A stretch of 28,511 bases of DNA, from assembly GCA_002348315.1 (NCBI GenBank), contig DEAW01000145.1, positions 1 to 28,511 of the forward strand. Direction: 5' to 3'. The translations under genes were made by a program, and so were the position numbers. The first letter of the stretch is position 1; each line of letters starts with the position of its first letter. The notes under the pieces were generated by a model. It did not search any database and was not told where the DNA came from. It worked only from the letters and a program-made list of their open reading frames with translations. The stretch comes from Planctomycetaceae bacterium UBA2972. Lineage in GTDB: Bacteria; Planctomycetota; Planctomycetia; Pirellulales; Pirellulaceae. Below are positions 7,442-16,717 of the stretch, piece by piece.

Positions 7442-9265
7442 CTAATTGGTTGTGGCAACGTCAGTCAGTTCGGCCGCCCCGGCCGTTTCACCTTCACCGT
7501 GTTCGTCTGCCGCTTCTTCCGTGTCATCCGAGTGACTTTCGTCACCTTCTTCACCCTCTTCTCCATGCTCAGCTTCTTCAGCTTCTTCAGCATGTTCTAA
7601 AGCGTGTTCATATCCCTCTCGCCAATCATTGAGTGAAGTCACTTGCTGATCAACCGTCTTCTCCATGTACTGGATCAAGGAATTCGGGAAGACTCCAAAG
7701 ATGATGGCCAATACCAGCAAAATCGCCCCGGTTGAAAACTCACGGCTGTTAACTGGTTTAATCTCTTCAGCATGAGGGCCTTTGTATTCGGGTCCCAGGT
7801 AAACACGTTGTAACGTCCAGAGGATGTAACCAGCAGTAAAGATTACGACACTGGCAGAGATAATAGCCAGCAGCGGGCTAAATCGCCAGACACTCAGTAC
7901 AACCAACACTTCACCGATGAATCCACAAAGGCCGGGCAGCCCTAAGCCTGCAAAAAACAGTCCCATGGCCAAAGCGGTATATTTCGGCATGAGTCCATAC
8001 AATCCGCCAAATTCGTTCAGATTTCGGTGGTGCACCCGGTCATAAATAATACCAACCATAAAGAACATACCGGCTGATGAAATACCGTGACCAATCATCT
8101 GGTACATCGCCCCGGTAATACCCATCTTCCAATAGTCACCATCACCTAAGAGCGTCCAGACTCCAAAACCGACAACGACATATCCCATATGGCTAACCGA
8201 ACTATAAGCAACCACTCGCTTGAAGTCCGTTTGCGCCAGAGCAGCAAACGCTCCGTAAACCATACTGGCAACACCGAGTCCCACGACAAAGTAGGAAAGT
8301 TCGAAGCCACCAGCCGGACAAATTGGATAACAGATACGAATGATTCCGTAGCCTCCCATCTTCAATAGGACACCCGCCAGAATCATAGAGATCGGTGTGG
8401 GGGCTTCCACGTGAGCGTCCGGCAACCAGGTATGAACCGGTATCGATGGCACTTTCACAATGAAGCCAATAAACAGCAACAGGAAGCACCACCATTGAAG
8501 ATCAGCACTAAAACAATCTGTGGTCTGCGCTAGTTCAGCTAACGCTACTAAGTTGAATGTATGAACAGGTCCGGTTGCTTCAGCAACTTCAGCGGCAAGT
8601 CCTGCTGCCACAACTCCCTGACTTTCAAGATTAGTCAACACATCACCTTCAAGCAGCGTCAGATCGCTGTTGAAGTAGATCATCAGAATGGCGATCAGCA
8701 TCAGCACTGAACCGAGTAGCGTGTAGAGGAAGAACTTGATCGCTGCGTATTCGCGGCGAGGACCACCCCAGATGCCAATCAGGAAGTACATCGGCAACAG
8801 CATCACTTCCCAGAAGACATAAAACAGGAAGAAGTCCAACGCCAAAAAGACGCCGATCATCCCCGTTTCAAGTAACAGGAACAGGATACAGTAAGCTTTG
8901 ACATGCTTTTTAATCGACCAACTGGCTAGAATCGCCAGGATACTAACACCGGTTGTCAGTAAAACCAACGGCAAGCTGATTCCATCGATCCCCATGGCAT
9001 ACTCAATATCGAATGCCGGGATCCACGAAAAACTAAATGCATTTTGCATCTCTGATAGTCCTGCGTCAAAAGCAGTACTATTCATGAAAATCAGACCGAC
9101 CAGAGATACCAAAAAGGTAAGTACTCCAACCGTCAGGGTTGCGCCCAACAAGAGATTCTGATTCTCTTTTTCATTGACGCCGTCTTCGTCTTTCTTACTA
9201 GGAAGGAAGGCGATCACCAATGCTCCAAGAGTTGGTAAAAATACAAGTATCGTAAGGAATGTCAT
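7442..9265 (-). CDS. nuoM: NADH-quinone oxidoreductase subunit M, with acidic tail
   Basis: The second antiporter-like proton channel of complex I, 607 residues (about 500 usual). Diagnostic motifs include FYVFWEVMLLPMYFLIGIWGG (conserved membrane Glu), KVPSIPVHTWLPDAHVEAPT, and FKRVVAYSSVSHMGYVVVG. After the last transmembrane helix, residues about 547-607 form a hydrophilic tail dominated by Glu with several His, ending in ATTN. A further loop after ILMIYFNSD (about 190-245) is also longer than usual. The start ATG is preceded by GGAAGAG at good spacing. It lies 84 bases after nuoL and 60 before nuoN. Confidence 0.96.
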   Translation of the reverse strand: MTFLTILVFLPTLGALVIAFLPSKKDEDGVNEKENQNLLLGATLTVGVLTFLVSLVGLIFMNSTAFDAGLSEMQNAFSFSWIPAFDIEYAMGIDGISLPLVLLTTGVSILAILASWSIKKHVKAYCILFLLLETGMIGVFLALDFFLFYVFWEVMLLPMYFLIGIWGGPRREYAAIKFFLYTLLGSVLMLIAILMIYFNSDLTLLEGDVLTNLESQGVVAAGLAAEVAEATGPVHTFNLVALAELAQTTDCFSADLQWWCFLLLFIGFIVKVPSIPVHTWLPDAHVEAPTPISMILAGVLLKMGGYGIIRICYPICPAGGFELSYFVVGLGVASMVYGAFAALAQTDFKRVVAYSSVSHMGYVVVGFGVWTLLGDGDYWKMGITGAMYQMIGHGISSAGMFFMVGIIYDRVHHRNLNEFGGLYGLMPKYTALAMGLFFAGLGLPGLCGFIGEVLVVLSVWRFSPLLAIISASVVIFTAGYILWTLQRVYLGPEYKGPHAEEIKPVNSREFSTGAILLVLAIIFGVFPNSLIQYMEKTVDQQVTSLNDWREGYEHALEHAEEAEEAEHGEEGEEGDESHSDDTEEAADEHGEGETAGAAELTDVATTN

Positions 9266-9349
9266 TTTTTTACTCTTCCAAGTGTTTGTGAAGCCGATGC
9301 TTCGATTGGTATGAAAAAGTGTGTTTTTCTAGTTAGTTGATTGAAAGCT

Positions 9350-12286
9350 TTATTTAGTGCTGGCTGCTGCCGGGTCCCACATAAAGCTGACAAAGACAAA
9401 TATTGCCACTGCGCCAATTACGATAAACAACACGTACTGACGTAGATTTCCAGTTTGAATTCGTCGTAGCGAAGTTCCGGCTCGATATACGGTCCGGCCA
9501 AGCCAGTCGACAAATCCGTCGATTACAAATCCATCCGAAATTCGCGTCCAAACGTTGGCGATCTTCTTGGTCGCTCTGGCCGTGAAGTGAAGGATGGCAT
9601 CAAAAATATTCTTATCAATCGCGGAGACAAATCTTCCAATAACTTTGGAAGGCTGTACAAACAGGAAGTCGTACAATTCATCAAACCACCATTTATTTCT
9701 AAGGAAGTTGTAGATACCTCCAAACGTCGCTTTAACCTCGGCTGGTCGCAGGAATTTCGTGGCGGGTGTCGCATACATCAGCAATGCCAATGAGATACCG
9801 ATGACTCCGGACAACGTCGCCAACCAGGTCACGGGAACTTTCACTCCGCTCAAGTGGCTCAGATGTTCATCCGGTACTACGATATCGGATCCCATCCCAG
9901 CCAGTGTTTGACCGGCCACCGCTTCGGGTCGAGCAGCTTCCAGCATATAGCCTAATTCTGTTCCGCTCGAGAATGGATTCGCCCAGGCGACGCCAATGGC
10001 CATTACCGAGAGAATCAGGAGTGGATGTACCATACGCGGGTATTCATGTGCGTGTGAAAAACGTTCTTCATCGCGTGGCTTACCAACAAATGTCATGAAC
10101 CACATACGGAACATATAGAACGCTGTAATCGCAGCACTTCCCAATGCGATCCAGAAGAACGGACCGCCGAATCCCCAGCCGTTATAATTACCCCAACTAA
10201 ATGCCTGTTCCAGGATGGCGTCTTTAGAGTAGTAACCGCTGGTGCCAAGGATAAAGGGAATGCCTGCTCCGGCAATCGCCAGACAGCCAATGAACATGGT
10301 CCAGGCCGTGATTGGAATTTTCTTTCGCAAGCCACCCATCTCGGTCATCTCATTGGTGTGCACCGCATGAATCACGGAACCCGAACCCATAAAGAGAAGT
10401 GACTTGAAGAAGGCGTGTGTGAACAGATGCATTAATCCAGCCACCCAGCCTCCCACTCCTAAAGCCATGATCATATAGCCGAGTTGTGAGATGGTTGAAT
10501 AAGCCAGTACTTTCTTAATGTCGGTTGCGACAATCGCAATCGTCGCTCCGATAAATAACGTGATCGTTCCGATAATCGCAATGACGAATAAGGCTTCCGG
10601 CACGAGCATCGGGAAAAAGCGACCCACCAGGAAAACTCCGGCGGCAACCATCGTGGCCGAGTGAACCAAAGCGGAAACAGGGGTGGGGCCTTCCATCGCA
10701 TCAGGCAACCAGACATGAAGCGGAAACTGAGCGCTCTTACCTACACAACCACAGAAGATTCCTAAGCCACCAACAATCATCAGCCAGTAGCCCAGAGGTG
10801 ACTTCCCTTCTGATTCGCGATCATGATTAATCGCAACGAGTGCTTCTTCATTGCTGACACCATATTCTTCTGCATAAGCTTCAATTTCAGATGCATGAAA
10901 CTGCTCGGCAAATCCACTTGGAATCGCCGTTGCCAGGTCACCATGTGCACCATGTGCATCGTCATGACTGTGGTCGTCATGAGCGTGAACTTCATGAGCG
11001 TGTTCGTGTGCTGCTGTTCCCATTTGATCGAACAGCTGGTCATAATTGAACGTCCCGAATCCTGTCCAGAAGATCATCAATCCGATAATCATCCCAAAGT
11101 CACCGACTCGGTTCACGATAAACGCTTTATTCGCAGCAGTCGAAGCACTATCACGTTCGATATAAAAACCGATCAGGAAGAACGAACAGATTCCGACCAA
11201 TTCCCAGAACACAAAGGTCATGGCAATGTTACCGGCTAGTACGAGTCCGAGCATGCTGAAACAGAAGAGCGACAGGGCCTGGAAGAATCGCGGGTAACGC
11301 CCTTTTCTATGGCAATGGCTTCCATCGGGCATCACAACTTCATGATCGACAAACTCGTAGTCTTCTTCGCTAACCTCTTCGCCGTCGTGTCCGTGCCCAT
11401 GATCGTCGTGATCGTCGTGATGATCGTGATGATCGTCATGACCACCGGATCCGGTAAAGATTTTGTTGTAGAAGTAGCCCAGAAAACGATGATGTGCGGG
11501 ATCTACGTGATGATCTCGCTTACTCTCAGGCAACTCATCGTCCATATATTTAGAGGCATACCAGTGAATGAGCGTCGCGATGAACGTTACCATGCAGAAC
11601 ATAGCAATCGTCAGCGAATCGATGTAATAACCGATCGTTAGCTTTAGTTTCCCAAAGGTACCAAGCGTGTAGTATTCGCCTGAGTGCGCTGCAAATTTGG
11701 GAGCTTCTGTATGTCCGTGTGCCGCATCGTCTGCATGAGCTTCATGGGCACTGTCGCCATCAGCTTCATGAGCGTGTTCATCGTGTCCTGCTTCATGGCC
11801 CTCGTCCTTTTCAGAGGCATGCTCTTGTTCCTCGGCAGTGTCAGCGGAATCATCGACAAATGCAGTGTACACTTCGGTCTGTTTTGACAAACCAGCGTGT
11901 TCTCCGGCTTCTTCACTGTCGCCATGCTCATGTTCATGATCTGCATCTTCACCTTCGTGAGCATGATCATCATGTTCGTGCGCGTCACCATCATGGGCTG
12001 AGCCGTGAGTTTCCGCTTCTTCAAGGTGGGCAAGATGTTCTTTATTCGCCTGCTTTAGCTTTCCTAAAGCTACACGATTTGACTCGTCACCATTTCCGGC
12101 TCCCAACCAGACAAACAGGGAGATAAAAGAAAGTACGGCTGCGCCTGCAATCGCAGAAAGCGAGATAATAGCCGCCAGCTTGCTCTGTCCGTTTCGACGT
12201 AGCGAATGACCAAGTAAGAGGTTTATAAAAAACGCACTTAATGGCAGTAATACAGCTATGCCTAAGAGTATATGAAGATAATCCAT
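9350..12286 (-). CDS. nuoL: NADH-quinone oxidoreductase subunit L, with three His-rich insertions
   Basis: The largest antiporter-like pump of complex I, carrying the long lateral helix at its C-terminus (WWFDELYDFLFVQPSKVIG near 866-884). Core motifs are FWELVGICSFFLIGFY (about 360-375), GKSAQFPLHVWLPDAMEGPT (about 516-535) and IKKVLAYSTISQLGYM (about 590-605). It has 978 residues against about 610-700 usual. Three hydrophilic insertions carry the excess: about 67-200 (some 22 His among Asp/Glu/Ala), about 257-320 (runs of HDDHHDHHDDHDDH type, about 16 His) and about 424-490 (some 10 His). All fall between transmembrane helices and keep the frame. Its ATG overlaps the nuoK stop by one base (TAATG), implying translational coupling. 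Confidence 0.96.
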   Translation of the reverse strand: MDYLHILLGIAVLLPLSAFFINLLLGHSLRRNGQSKLAAIISLSAIAGAAVLSFISLFVWLGAGNGDESNRVALGKLKQANKEHLAHLEEAETHGSAHDGDAHEHDDHAHEGEDADHEHEHGDSEEAGEHAGLSKQTEVYTAFVDDSADTAEEQEHASEKDEGHEAGHDEHAHEADGDSAHEAHADDAAHGHTEAPKFAAHSGEYYTLGTFGKLKLTIGYYIDSLTIAMFCMVTFIATLIHWYASKYMDDELPESKRDHHVDPAHHRFLGYFYNKIFTGSGGHDDHHDHHDDHDDHGHGHDGEEVSEEDYEFVDHEVVMPDGSHCHRKGRYPRFFQALSLFCFSMLGLVLAGNIAMTFVFWELVGICSFFLIGFYIERDSASTAANKAFIVNRVGDFGMIIGLMIFWTGFGTFNYDQLFDQMGTAAHEHAHEVHAHDDHSHDDAHGAHGDLATAIPSGFAEQFHASEIEAYAEEYGVSNEEALVAINHDRESEGKSPLGYWLMIVGGLGIFCGCVGKSAQFPLHVWLPDAMEGPTPVSALVHSATMVAAGVFLVGRFFPMLVPEALFVIAIIGTITLFIGATIAIVATDIKKVLAYSTISQLGYMIMALGVGGWVAGLMHLFTHAFFKSLLFMGSGSVIHAVHTNEMTEMGGLRKKIPITAWTMFIGCLAIAGAGIPFILGTSGYYSKDAILEQAFSWGNYNGWGFGGPFFWIALGSAAITAFYMFRMWFMTFVGKPRDEERFSHAHEYPRMVHPLLILSVMAIGVAWANPFSSGTELGYMLEAARPEAVAGQTLAGMGSDIVVPDEHLSHLSGVKVPVTWLATLSGVIGISLALLMYATPATKFLRPAEVKATFGGIYNFLRNKWWFDELYDFLFVQPSKVIGRFVSAIDKNIFDAILHFTARATKKIANVWTRISDGFVIDGFVDWLGRTVYRAGTSLRRIQTGNLRQYVLFIVIGAVAIFVFVSFMWDPAAASTK

Positions 12287-12621
12287 TAGCCGTTTAACTC
12301 GTTTGCTCTATCGACGTCCACAGTATTGTGGTTGTTATAAAAGTTCAGTGCGATCGCTAAGGCTACAGCGGCTTCGGCTGCTGCCAACACAATCACAAAA
12401 AGTGCAATTAACTGGCCATCCAGCCCTAACGAACCTTCGGGGCGAAGCACTTTGCTTCCAAAGGCAATGAAGTTCATATTGGCACCGTTAAGCACGAGCT
12501 CAACGCCCATTAAAACTCCCAGCAAGTTACGTTTTGTGGCCATACAGACGGCGCCCAGTACAAAAAGTACTGCTCCGACTGCGAGGTACCAGGAAACCGA
12601 AACTGTTCCAATTAACAACAT
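12286..12621 (-). CDS. nuoK: NADH-quinone oxidoreductase subunit K
   Basis: A small three-helix membrane subunit of complex I, 111 residues (about 100 usual). Helix 2 carries GVLMGVELVLNGANMNFIAFG, with the conserved membrane Glu used in proton translocation, and helix 3 is QLIALFVIVLAAAEAAVALA, with the second conserved Glu. The C-terminus (NNHNTVDVDRANELNG) is typical. The start ATG gives MLLIGTVSVSWYL. The gene sits 33 bases after nuoJ and shares one base with nuoL. Unlike its neighbours it shows no extra domain. Confidence 0.96.
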   Translation of the reverse strand: MLLIGTVSVSWYLAVGAVLFVLGAVCMATKRNLLGVLMGVELVLNGANMNFIAFGSKVLRPEGSLGLDGQLIALFVIVLAAAEAAVALAIALNFYNNHNTVDVDRANELNG

Positions 12622-12654
12622 TTTGAAATTCCAATCACTTCCTTTAGTGAATGA

Positions 12655-13395
12655 CTAGTCCTCATTTTCAGAGTCCAGCGGATTCAACGCTGATTTCGCT
12701 CGATGAGTTACTACGTACTGTTCTTCTTCTAATTGTTCTTCTTCGTGTTCCATTTTGAACAACATCAGCTTCGCACGACTACTTTTATCATCTGTTGCGT
12801 GAGAGAGCTTTTTCGTACGAGCCATATAAGCTGCACCAATCAGAACAACCAGCAGATGAATCGACACAATGATAAAAGGCATCAGATAACCTGACTTACC
12901 TTCCGCCACGGCGTCCGTCGATTCACCCAATGTATCGACTCGAATCCCGGTCAAAGCCAAACCCAGAGGTGTCGCTTCTTTGGTTGCCTGCACTTCGGCA
13001 TCCGTAATATCCTGAGGAGTTTTCCAATCTTCAGAACCAAATGCTCCAAAGAGTAAAACCATCAACAAGGAGCCACCCACTATGGTTGCCAGGATCCAAT
13101 CCTGAGTATGGGTGTCCATATTGATAAAATCTTTTTGAGCGGTAAGCATCACTCCAAAAATCAGCAACACCATCGTCCCACCGACATAGATCATTAACTG
13201 CATCGCGCCAACGAATTCCGCGCCGGCCAGAAAAAACAGACCTGCGGTCGATCCAAGCGACAGCACGAGATAGAAAGCCATGCGGACAACATTTTTACTC
13301 AGTAGAACCCCAAAGCCAAATCCGATAGCGGTCGCTGCGAAAAGAACAAAGAAGAACTGGTGCCAATAAGGCCAAGCCACTGCGATCAAATCCAT
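12655..13395 (-). CDS. nuoJ: NADH-quinone oxidoreductase subunit J
   Basis: A membrane-arm subunit of complex I next to the quinone site, 246 residues (about 165-200 usual). Helix 3 shows the conserved EFVGAMQLMIYVGGTMVLLIFGVML, quoted here only as its region (about 60-84). A longer extramembrane loop lies between helices 4 and 5 (about 120-168), and the C-terminal tail after the last helix (about 192-246) is strongly charged, with EHEEEQLEEEQY. The start codon overlaps the nuoH stop by one base and is served by an exceptional Shine-Dalgarno inside nuoH, listed separately. Confidence 0.94.
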   Translation of the reverse strand: MDLIAVAWPYWHQFFFVLFAATAIGFGFGVLLSKNVVRMAFYLVLSLGSTAGLFFLAGAEFVGAMQLMIYVGGTMVLLIFGVMLTAQKDFINMDTHTQDWILATIVGGSLLMVLLFGAFGSEDWKTPQDITDAEVQATKEATPLGLALTGIRVDTLGESTDAVAEGKSGYLMPFIIVSIHLLVVLIGAAYMARTKKLSHATDDKSSRAKLMLFKMEHEEEQLEEEQYVVTHRAKSALNPLDSENED

Positions 13396-14753
13396 TATTG
13401 ATCACCTCCTTTCTCAACTGAAACCGGTACCGTTTTCACAGTCACCGAACTAGCGTCCGTCACCTTATCATTTGCATGGGGAGTCTGGACTTCTTCGACC
13501 GACTCCACTGCTTCAGCTTCTGCCTCAACGTCACTTTCGTTTTTCGAAAGTCCATCTGTCCACATTTCATGGTGCTCGTAGCGAGGCGCGTCTACCAGAG
13601 CATTTCCAGTCGGCAGATCAAGGTACTGCCAGGCGGTGGCTCCAATAAACCCAATCGCGGCCAGAGGCACACAGTATTTCAGGCACATCGTCATCACCTG
13701 ATCAATTCGCAGACGTGGGAACGACCAGCGAATCCACATCATCAATGTCACACCAATGACACCTTTGAGAATCAGATTCCCGACACCCAAAACGCGAGCA
13801 ATCATCACCTGGACATTCATCGCAGCAAAGAAGCCATCTGCATTTTCGTTAAATGCCTGAGCTGAACCACTGCCAAGATTTTCTGTTGGCAACAGCCCCA
13901 GAATATCTGCTATAGGAATGGGTCCATGAGGACCTCCAAAAAACAGGATGCTGGCCAAAGCCGATACGATGAACATCGAACTGTACTCGGCCATGAAGAA
14001 CAAACTCCAACGCAACCCGGAGTATTCTGTGTGGAAACCGGCAACTAATTCACTTTCAGCTTCGGCCAGGTCAAACGGAGCTCGATTCACTCCGGCTGTG
14101 GCACAAGTGAAGTAAATAATCGCCGTCAAAAACGTGAAGGGATCATTGAAGACCAGCCAGTTGGTGAAGAAACCGGATTGCATATTGGCAATCGTGGTTA
14201 AGTTCATCGTGCCACAAATCATCACAGGCACGACAACACACATACCTAATGGCACTTCGTAACTGACGACCTGAGCAGCTTCACGCATAGCTCCAAACAA
14301 AGACCACTTCGAACCCGAGGCATACCCAGCCAGGATTACGCTAAAGACTTCCAGCCCAAGGACTGCCAGCACAAAGAAAACGGCTGTATTGAGATGCTGG
14401 CCGACAACACCATCGGCGAACGGCAAAGCGATAAAAGCGGCGTAGCTGGCAGCTAAGCCAATATAAGGAGCGATTTTAAAAAGGAACCGATCAGCCAGAT
14501 CCGGAGTAATATCTTCTTTGGCTATCAGCTTAATACCATCGGCCAGTGTTTGTAGCCAACCAAACTTACCACCGACTCGGGTAGGACCAAGGCGATCCTG
14601 GATACGACCGGAGATCTTCCGCTCCATCCAAATGAAGAGTAATGCACCGACAGCGACAACGTGCAAAATCAGCACGGCAGCGACAAGTGCTGCTACGAGG
14701 TATGAAAACCACGAGTCATCTATGCCAAATAAATAATCTATAAAGTCTGCCAT
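13395..14753 (-). CDS. nuoH: NADH-quinone oxidoreductase subunit H
   Basis: The membrane subunit that forms the quinone chamber together with NuoD and NuoB. Signatures: the IWMERKISGRIQDRLGPTRV region (about 41-60), DGIKLIAKEDITP (about 72-84) and the acidic loop FDLAEAESELVAGFHTEYSG. It has 452 residues, longer than the usual 325-400. A loop near 290-310 (LLPTENLGSGSAQAFNENAD) is extended. The C-terminus after the last helix (about 385-452) is hydrophilic, rich in Glu, Val and Ser. It follows nuoD after 61 bases, and its stop overlaps the nuoJ ATG (TAATG). Confidence 0.96.
   Translation of the reverse strand: MADFIDYLFGIDDSWFSYLVAALVAAVLILHVVAVGALLFIWMERKISGRIQDRLGPTRVGGKFGWLQTLADGIKLIAKEDITPDLADRFLFKIAPYIGLAASYAAFIALPFADGVVGQHLNTAVFFVLAVLGLEVFSVILAGYASGSKWSLFGAMREAAQVVSYEVPLGMCVVVPVMICGTMNLTTIANMQSGFFTNWLVFNDPFTFLTAIIYFTCATAGVNRAPFDLAEAESELVAGFHTEYSGLRWSLFFMAEYSSMFIVSALASILFFGGPHGPIPIADILGLLPTENLGSGSAQAFNENADGFFAAMNVQVMIARVLGVGNLILKGVIGVTLMMWIRWSFPRLRIDQVMTMCLKYCVPLAAIGFIGATAWQYLDLPTGNALVDAPRYEHHEMWTDGLSKNESDVEAEAEAVESVEEVQTPHANDKVTDASSVTVKTVPVSVEKGGDQ
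13400..13411 (-). promoter_or_regulatory. Perfect 12-base Shine-Dalgarno for nuoJ inside nuoH
   Basis: On the minus strand the sequence AAGGAGGTGATC is complementary over 12 bases to the 3' end of bacterial 16S rRNA (GATCACCTCCTT). The GGAGG core ends 9 bases before the nuoJ ATG at 13395. It overlaps the last codons of nuoH, encoding the EKGGDQ end of that protein. This suggests strong re-initiation or independent loading of ribosomes at nuoJ. Confidence 0.85.
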
Positions 14754-14814
14754 TTAACTGGCCTTATTCCTAATTGTCTCTAATCGATAACAATGAAATC
14801 AAATTCAAACCGCC

Positions 14815-16053
14815 TTAGCGATCGATTTCTCCCATCACCACGTCCAAACTTCCGACAATCGCCGGAATATCTGCCAACAGAATCCCCTGGCAGAGTGGAG
14901 CGGTTACTGAAAGATTGCAAAACGAACTACTGCGAGCTCGAACTCGCCAGGGAATCGAATCACCGTTGCCGACAACATAGAATCCCATCTGGCCTCGCGG
15001 TGCTTCTGTTTCCATGTACGCTTCTTTCGCCGGCAGTTTCTGAATCAGCTTGATTGGTTTACCCCAGTCACCGGAAGTCGCTTCATACTTCTCGATAGCC
15101 TGTTCGATCAATCGCACTGACTGTACAACTTCCAACATTCGCACGTAGAAGCGGTGCCAGCAGTCTCCCAGGATGGCTTGCCGCGGAATTTCCGGATAAT
15201 CAAGCTTGTCACCATGGAATTCATAATTGGATTCGGGATATTTCCCGGTTTCCGGATCTGCACAGATGACATCAAACACGTAGCCATCGTACATTTCTGT
15301 ATATCGTTCCTCACCATGGAATCGCAGGTCATGATAGACACCACTTCCACGCAGCACGGGGCCCGTGCAACCATAGTCGATCGCCATTCTTGCAGACATC
15401 ACTCCAATGCCGGCAGTACGTGACACAAAGATTGAGTTTGTCGTCAGCAGTGTATGCAATTCAGGAATCACTTCTTTGAACTGAGTCAGAAACTCGCGGC
15501 ACTTATCCGTCCACCCCGAAGGTAAATCAGCAGTCGCTCCGCCCGGCGTCAGGTAACTATAGGTAAGTCTGGCTCCGCACACCTCTTCAAACAGATTCAG
15601 AATTCTTTCACGTTCACGGAATCCGTAAAGAAAGGGCGTGAAGCTTCCGAGATCCAATCCGTAAGTTCCCATCGCCACCAGATGGCTAGCGATTCGTCCC
15701 ATCTCCGAAATAATCACTCGCAAGTGACGCCCTCGTTCTGGAAGGTCATATTCGATTAGTTTCTCGATGACCAATGACCAGCCAAGATTCATATTCATGG
15801 CGGCCAGGTAATCCATTCGGTCGGTATAGGGAATCCATTGGCGAGCGGTCAGGTTTTCACCGATTTTCTCGGCACAGCGATGCAGATACCCCAAATGAGG
15901 TTCCACATCCGATACGACTTCACCGTCCGAACGCAGTACGAGCCGCAACACACCATGAGTACTGGGGTGCTGTGGTCCCATATTAATGAGCATCTCATCC
16001 GTACGGACGTCGAACTCAATTACGCGAGGATCATCAATCTTTGAAGTGGCCAT
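14815..16053 (-). CDS. nuoD: NADH-quinone oxidoreductase subunit D
   Basis: The 49-kDa subunit of the connecting module, which forms the quinone-reduction site with NuoB and is related to the large subunit of NiFe hydrogenases. It has 412 residues, a normal separate NuoD without NuoC fusion. Visible signatures: NMGPQHPSTHGVLRLVL near 24-40 (quinone-site His), the HLGYLHRCAEK(I)GE motif near 53-65, YTDRMDYLAAMNMN, and the C-terminal PLCQGILLADIPAIVGSLD with DVVMGEIDR. No metal-binding Cys are kept, as in other NuoD. It lies 67 bases after nuoC. nuoB, its structural partner, is not adjacent. Confidence 0.97.
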   Translation of the reverse strand: MATSKIDDPRVIEFDVRTDEMLINMGPQHPSTHGVLRLVLRSDGEVVSDVEPHLGYLHRCAEKIGENLTARQWIPYTDRMDYLAAMNMNLGWSLVIEKLIEYDLPERGRHLRVIISEMGRIASHLVAMGTYGLDLGSFTPFLYGFRERERILNLFEEVCGARLTYSYLTPGGATADLPSGWTDKCREFLTQFKEVIPELHTLLTTNSIFVSRTAGIGVMSARMAIDYGCTGPVLRGSGVYHDLRFHGEERYTEMYDGYVFDVICADPETGKYPESNYEFHGDKLDYPEIPRQAILGDCWHRFYVRMLEVVQSVRLIEQAIEKYEATSGDWGKPIKLIQKLPAKEAYMETEAPRGQMGFYVVGNGDSIPWRVRARSSSFCNLSVTAPLCQGILLADIPAIVGSLDVVMGEIDR

Positions 16054-16120
16054 GCTCGAATTAATTCCGCAATTTCCTTGGTTGGTTTTTCTGCCAGATT
16101 ACCGGGTAACCAGTTCCTGT

Positions 16121-16651
16121 TTAGCGCCCGCGGATACCGTGGTATTCCAATGGCATTTCATAGTCTTTCCTTAAGGGGTAACCTTCCCAGTCATCCGGAC
16201 AGAGAATGCGTTTTAGGTGGGGATGCCCGAGGAAATTCACTCCGGACAAATCAAACGCTTCCCGCTCATGCCAATCCGCTGTTGCCCAAACACCAGCAAC
16301 CGACGGCACAGTCGGCAACTCACCTTCCACATCGTTTTTCCAGCGAGGGATTTTTACTTTCAGTACGAGTGTTAACTTGGTGGCAATGCTGCTCAAGTGA
16401 TACACCACTTCCATGTGTGGTTCCCAGTCAACCTTGGCGGCTTTTTTGGGATCTGTTTCCAGATAATCCACCACGGTAATGCTATTACACATATCAAACC
16501 GAAAGCCCTCAGCCTCTTTAAGGTACTGCGACACTTCGACCAACACGCTGGGATTTACTTCCACCCATTCATCAATCGCTTCCAGGTTGACATCGATGAT
16601 TCCTTCACCGAATTTTTCCCGAAGTTCTGATACTAGTGGGATTTCACTCAT
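16121..16651 (-). CDS. nuoC: NADH-quinone oxidoreductase subunit C
   Basis: The 30-kDa hydrophilic subunit that binds NuoD. It carries the strong family signature EREAFDLSGVNFLGHPHLKR followed by ILCPDDWEGYPLRKDY near the C-terminus, and it ends in EYHGIRGR. From ATG at 16651 the product has 176 residues. An in-frame GTG at 16693 would add 14 residues (TGSKASKTKVNES) with no family similarity; AGAAAGG lies 12 bases before that GTG, and AAAGG 11 bases before the ATG, so the start is not settled. In most nuo operons nuoB sits between nuoA and nuoC; here the gap has only 66 bases (or 24). Confidence 0.93.
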   Translation of the reverse strand: MSEIPLVSELREKFGEGIIDVNLEAIDEWVEVNPSVLVEVSQYLKEAEGFRFDMCNSITVVDYLETDPKKAAKVDWEPHMEVVYHLSSIATKLTLVLKVKIPRWKNDVEGELPTVPSVAGVWATADWHEREAFDLSGVNFLGHPHLKRILCPDDWEGYPLRKDYEMPLEYHGIRGR

Positions 16652-16717
16652 GGATTCATTTACCTTTGTTTTGCTCGCTTTACTACCGGTCACACGCCCG
16701 GCTCAAGCCTTTCTAAG

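Noticed and set aside
10823..12126. Several Val/Met/Ser-rich or His-rich frames on the plus strand
   Set aside because: They arise from the complement of His/Asp codons in the NuoL insertions and lack start signals and recognisable domains.
16652..16717. A hidden nuoB fragment between nuoA and nuoC
   Set aside because: The gap is too short for a gene and shows no Cys-rich coding.
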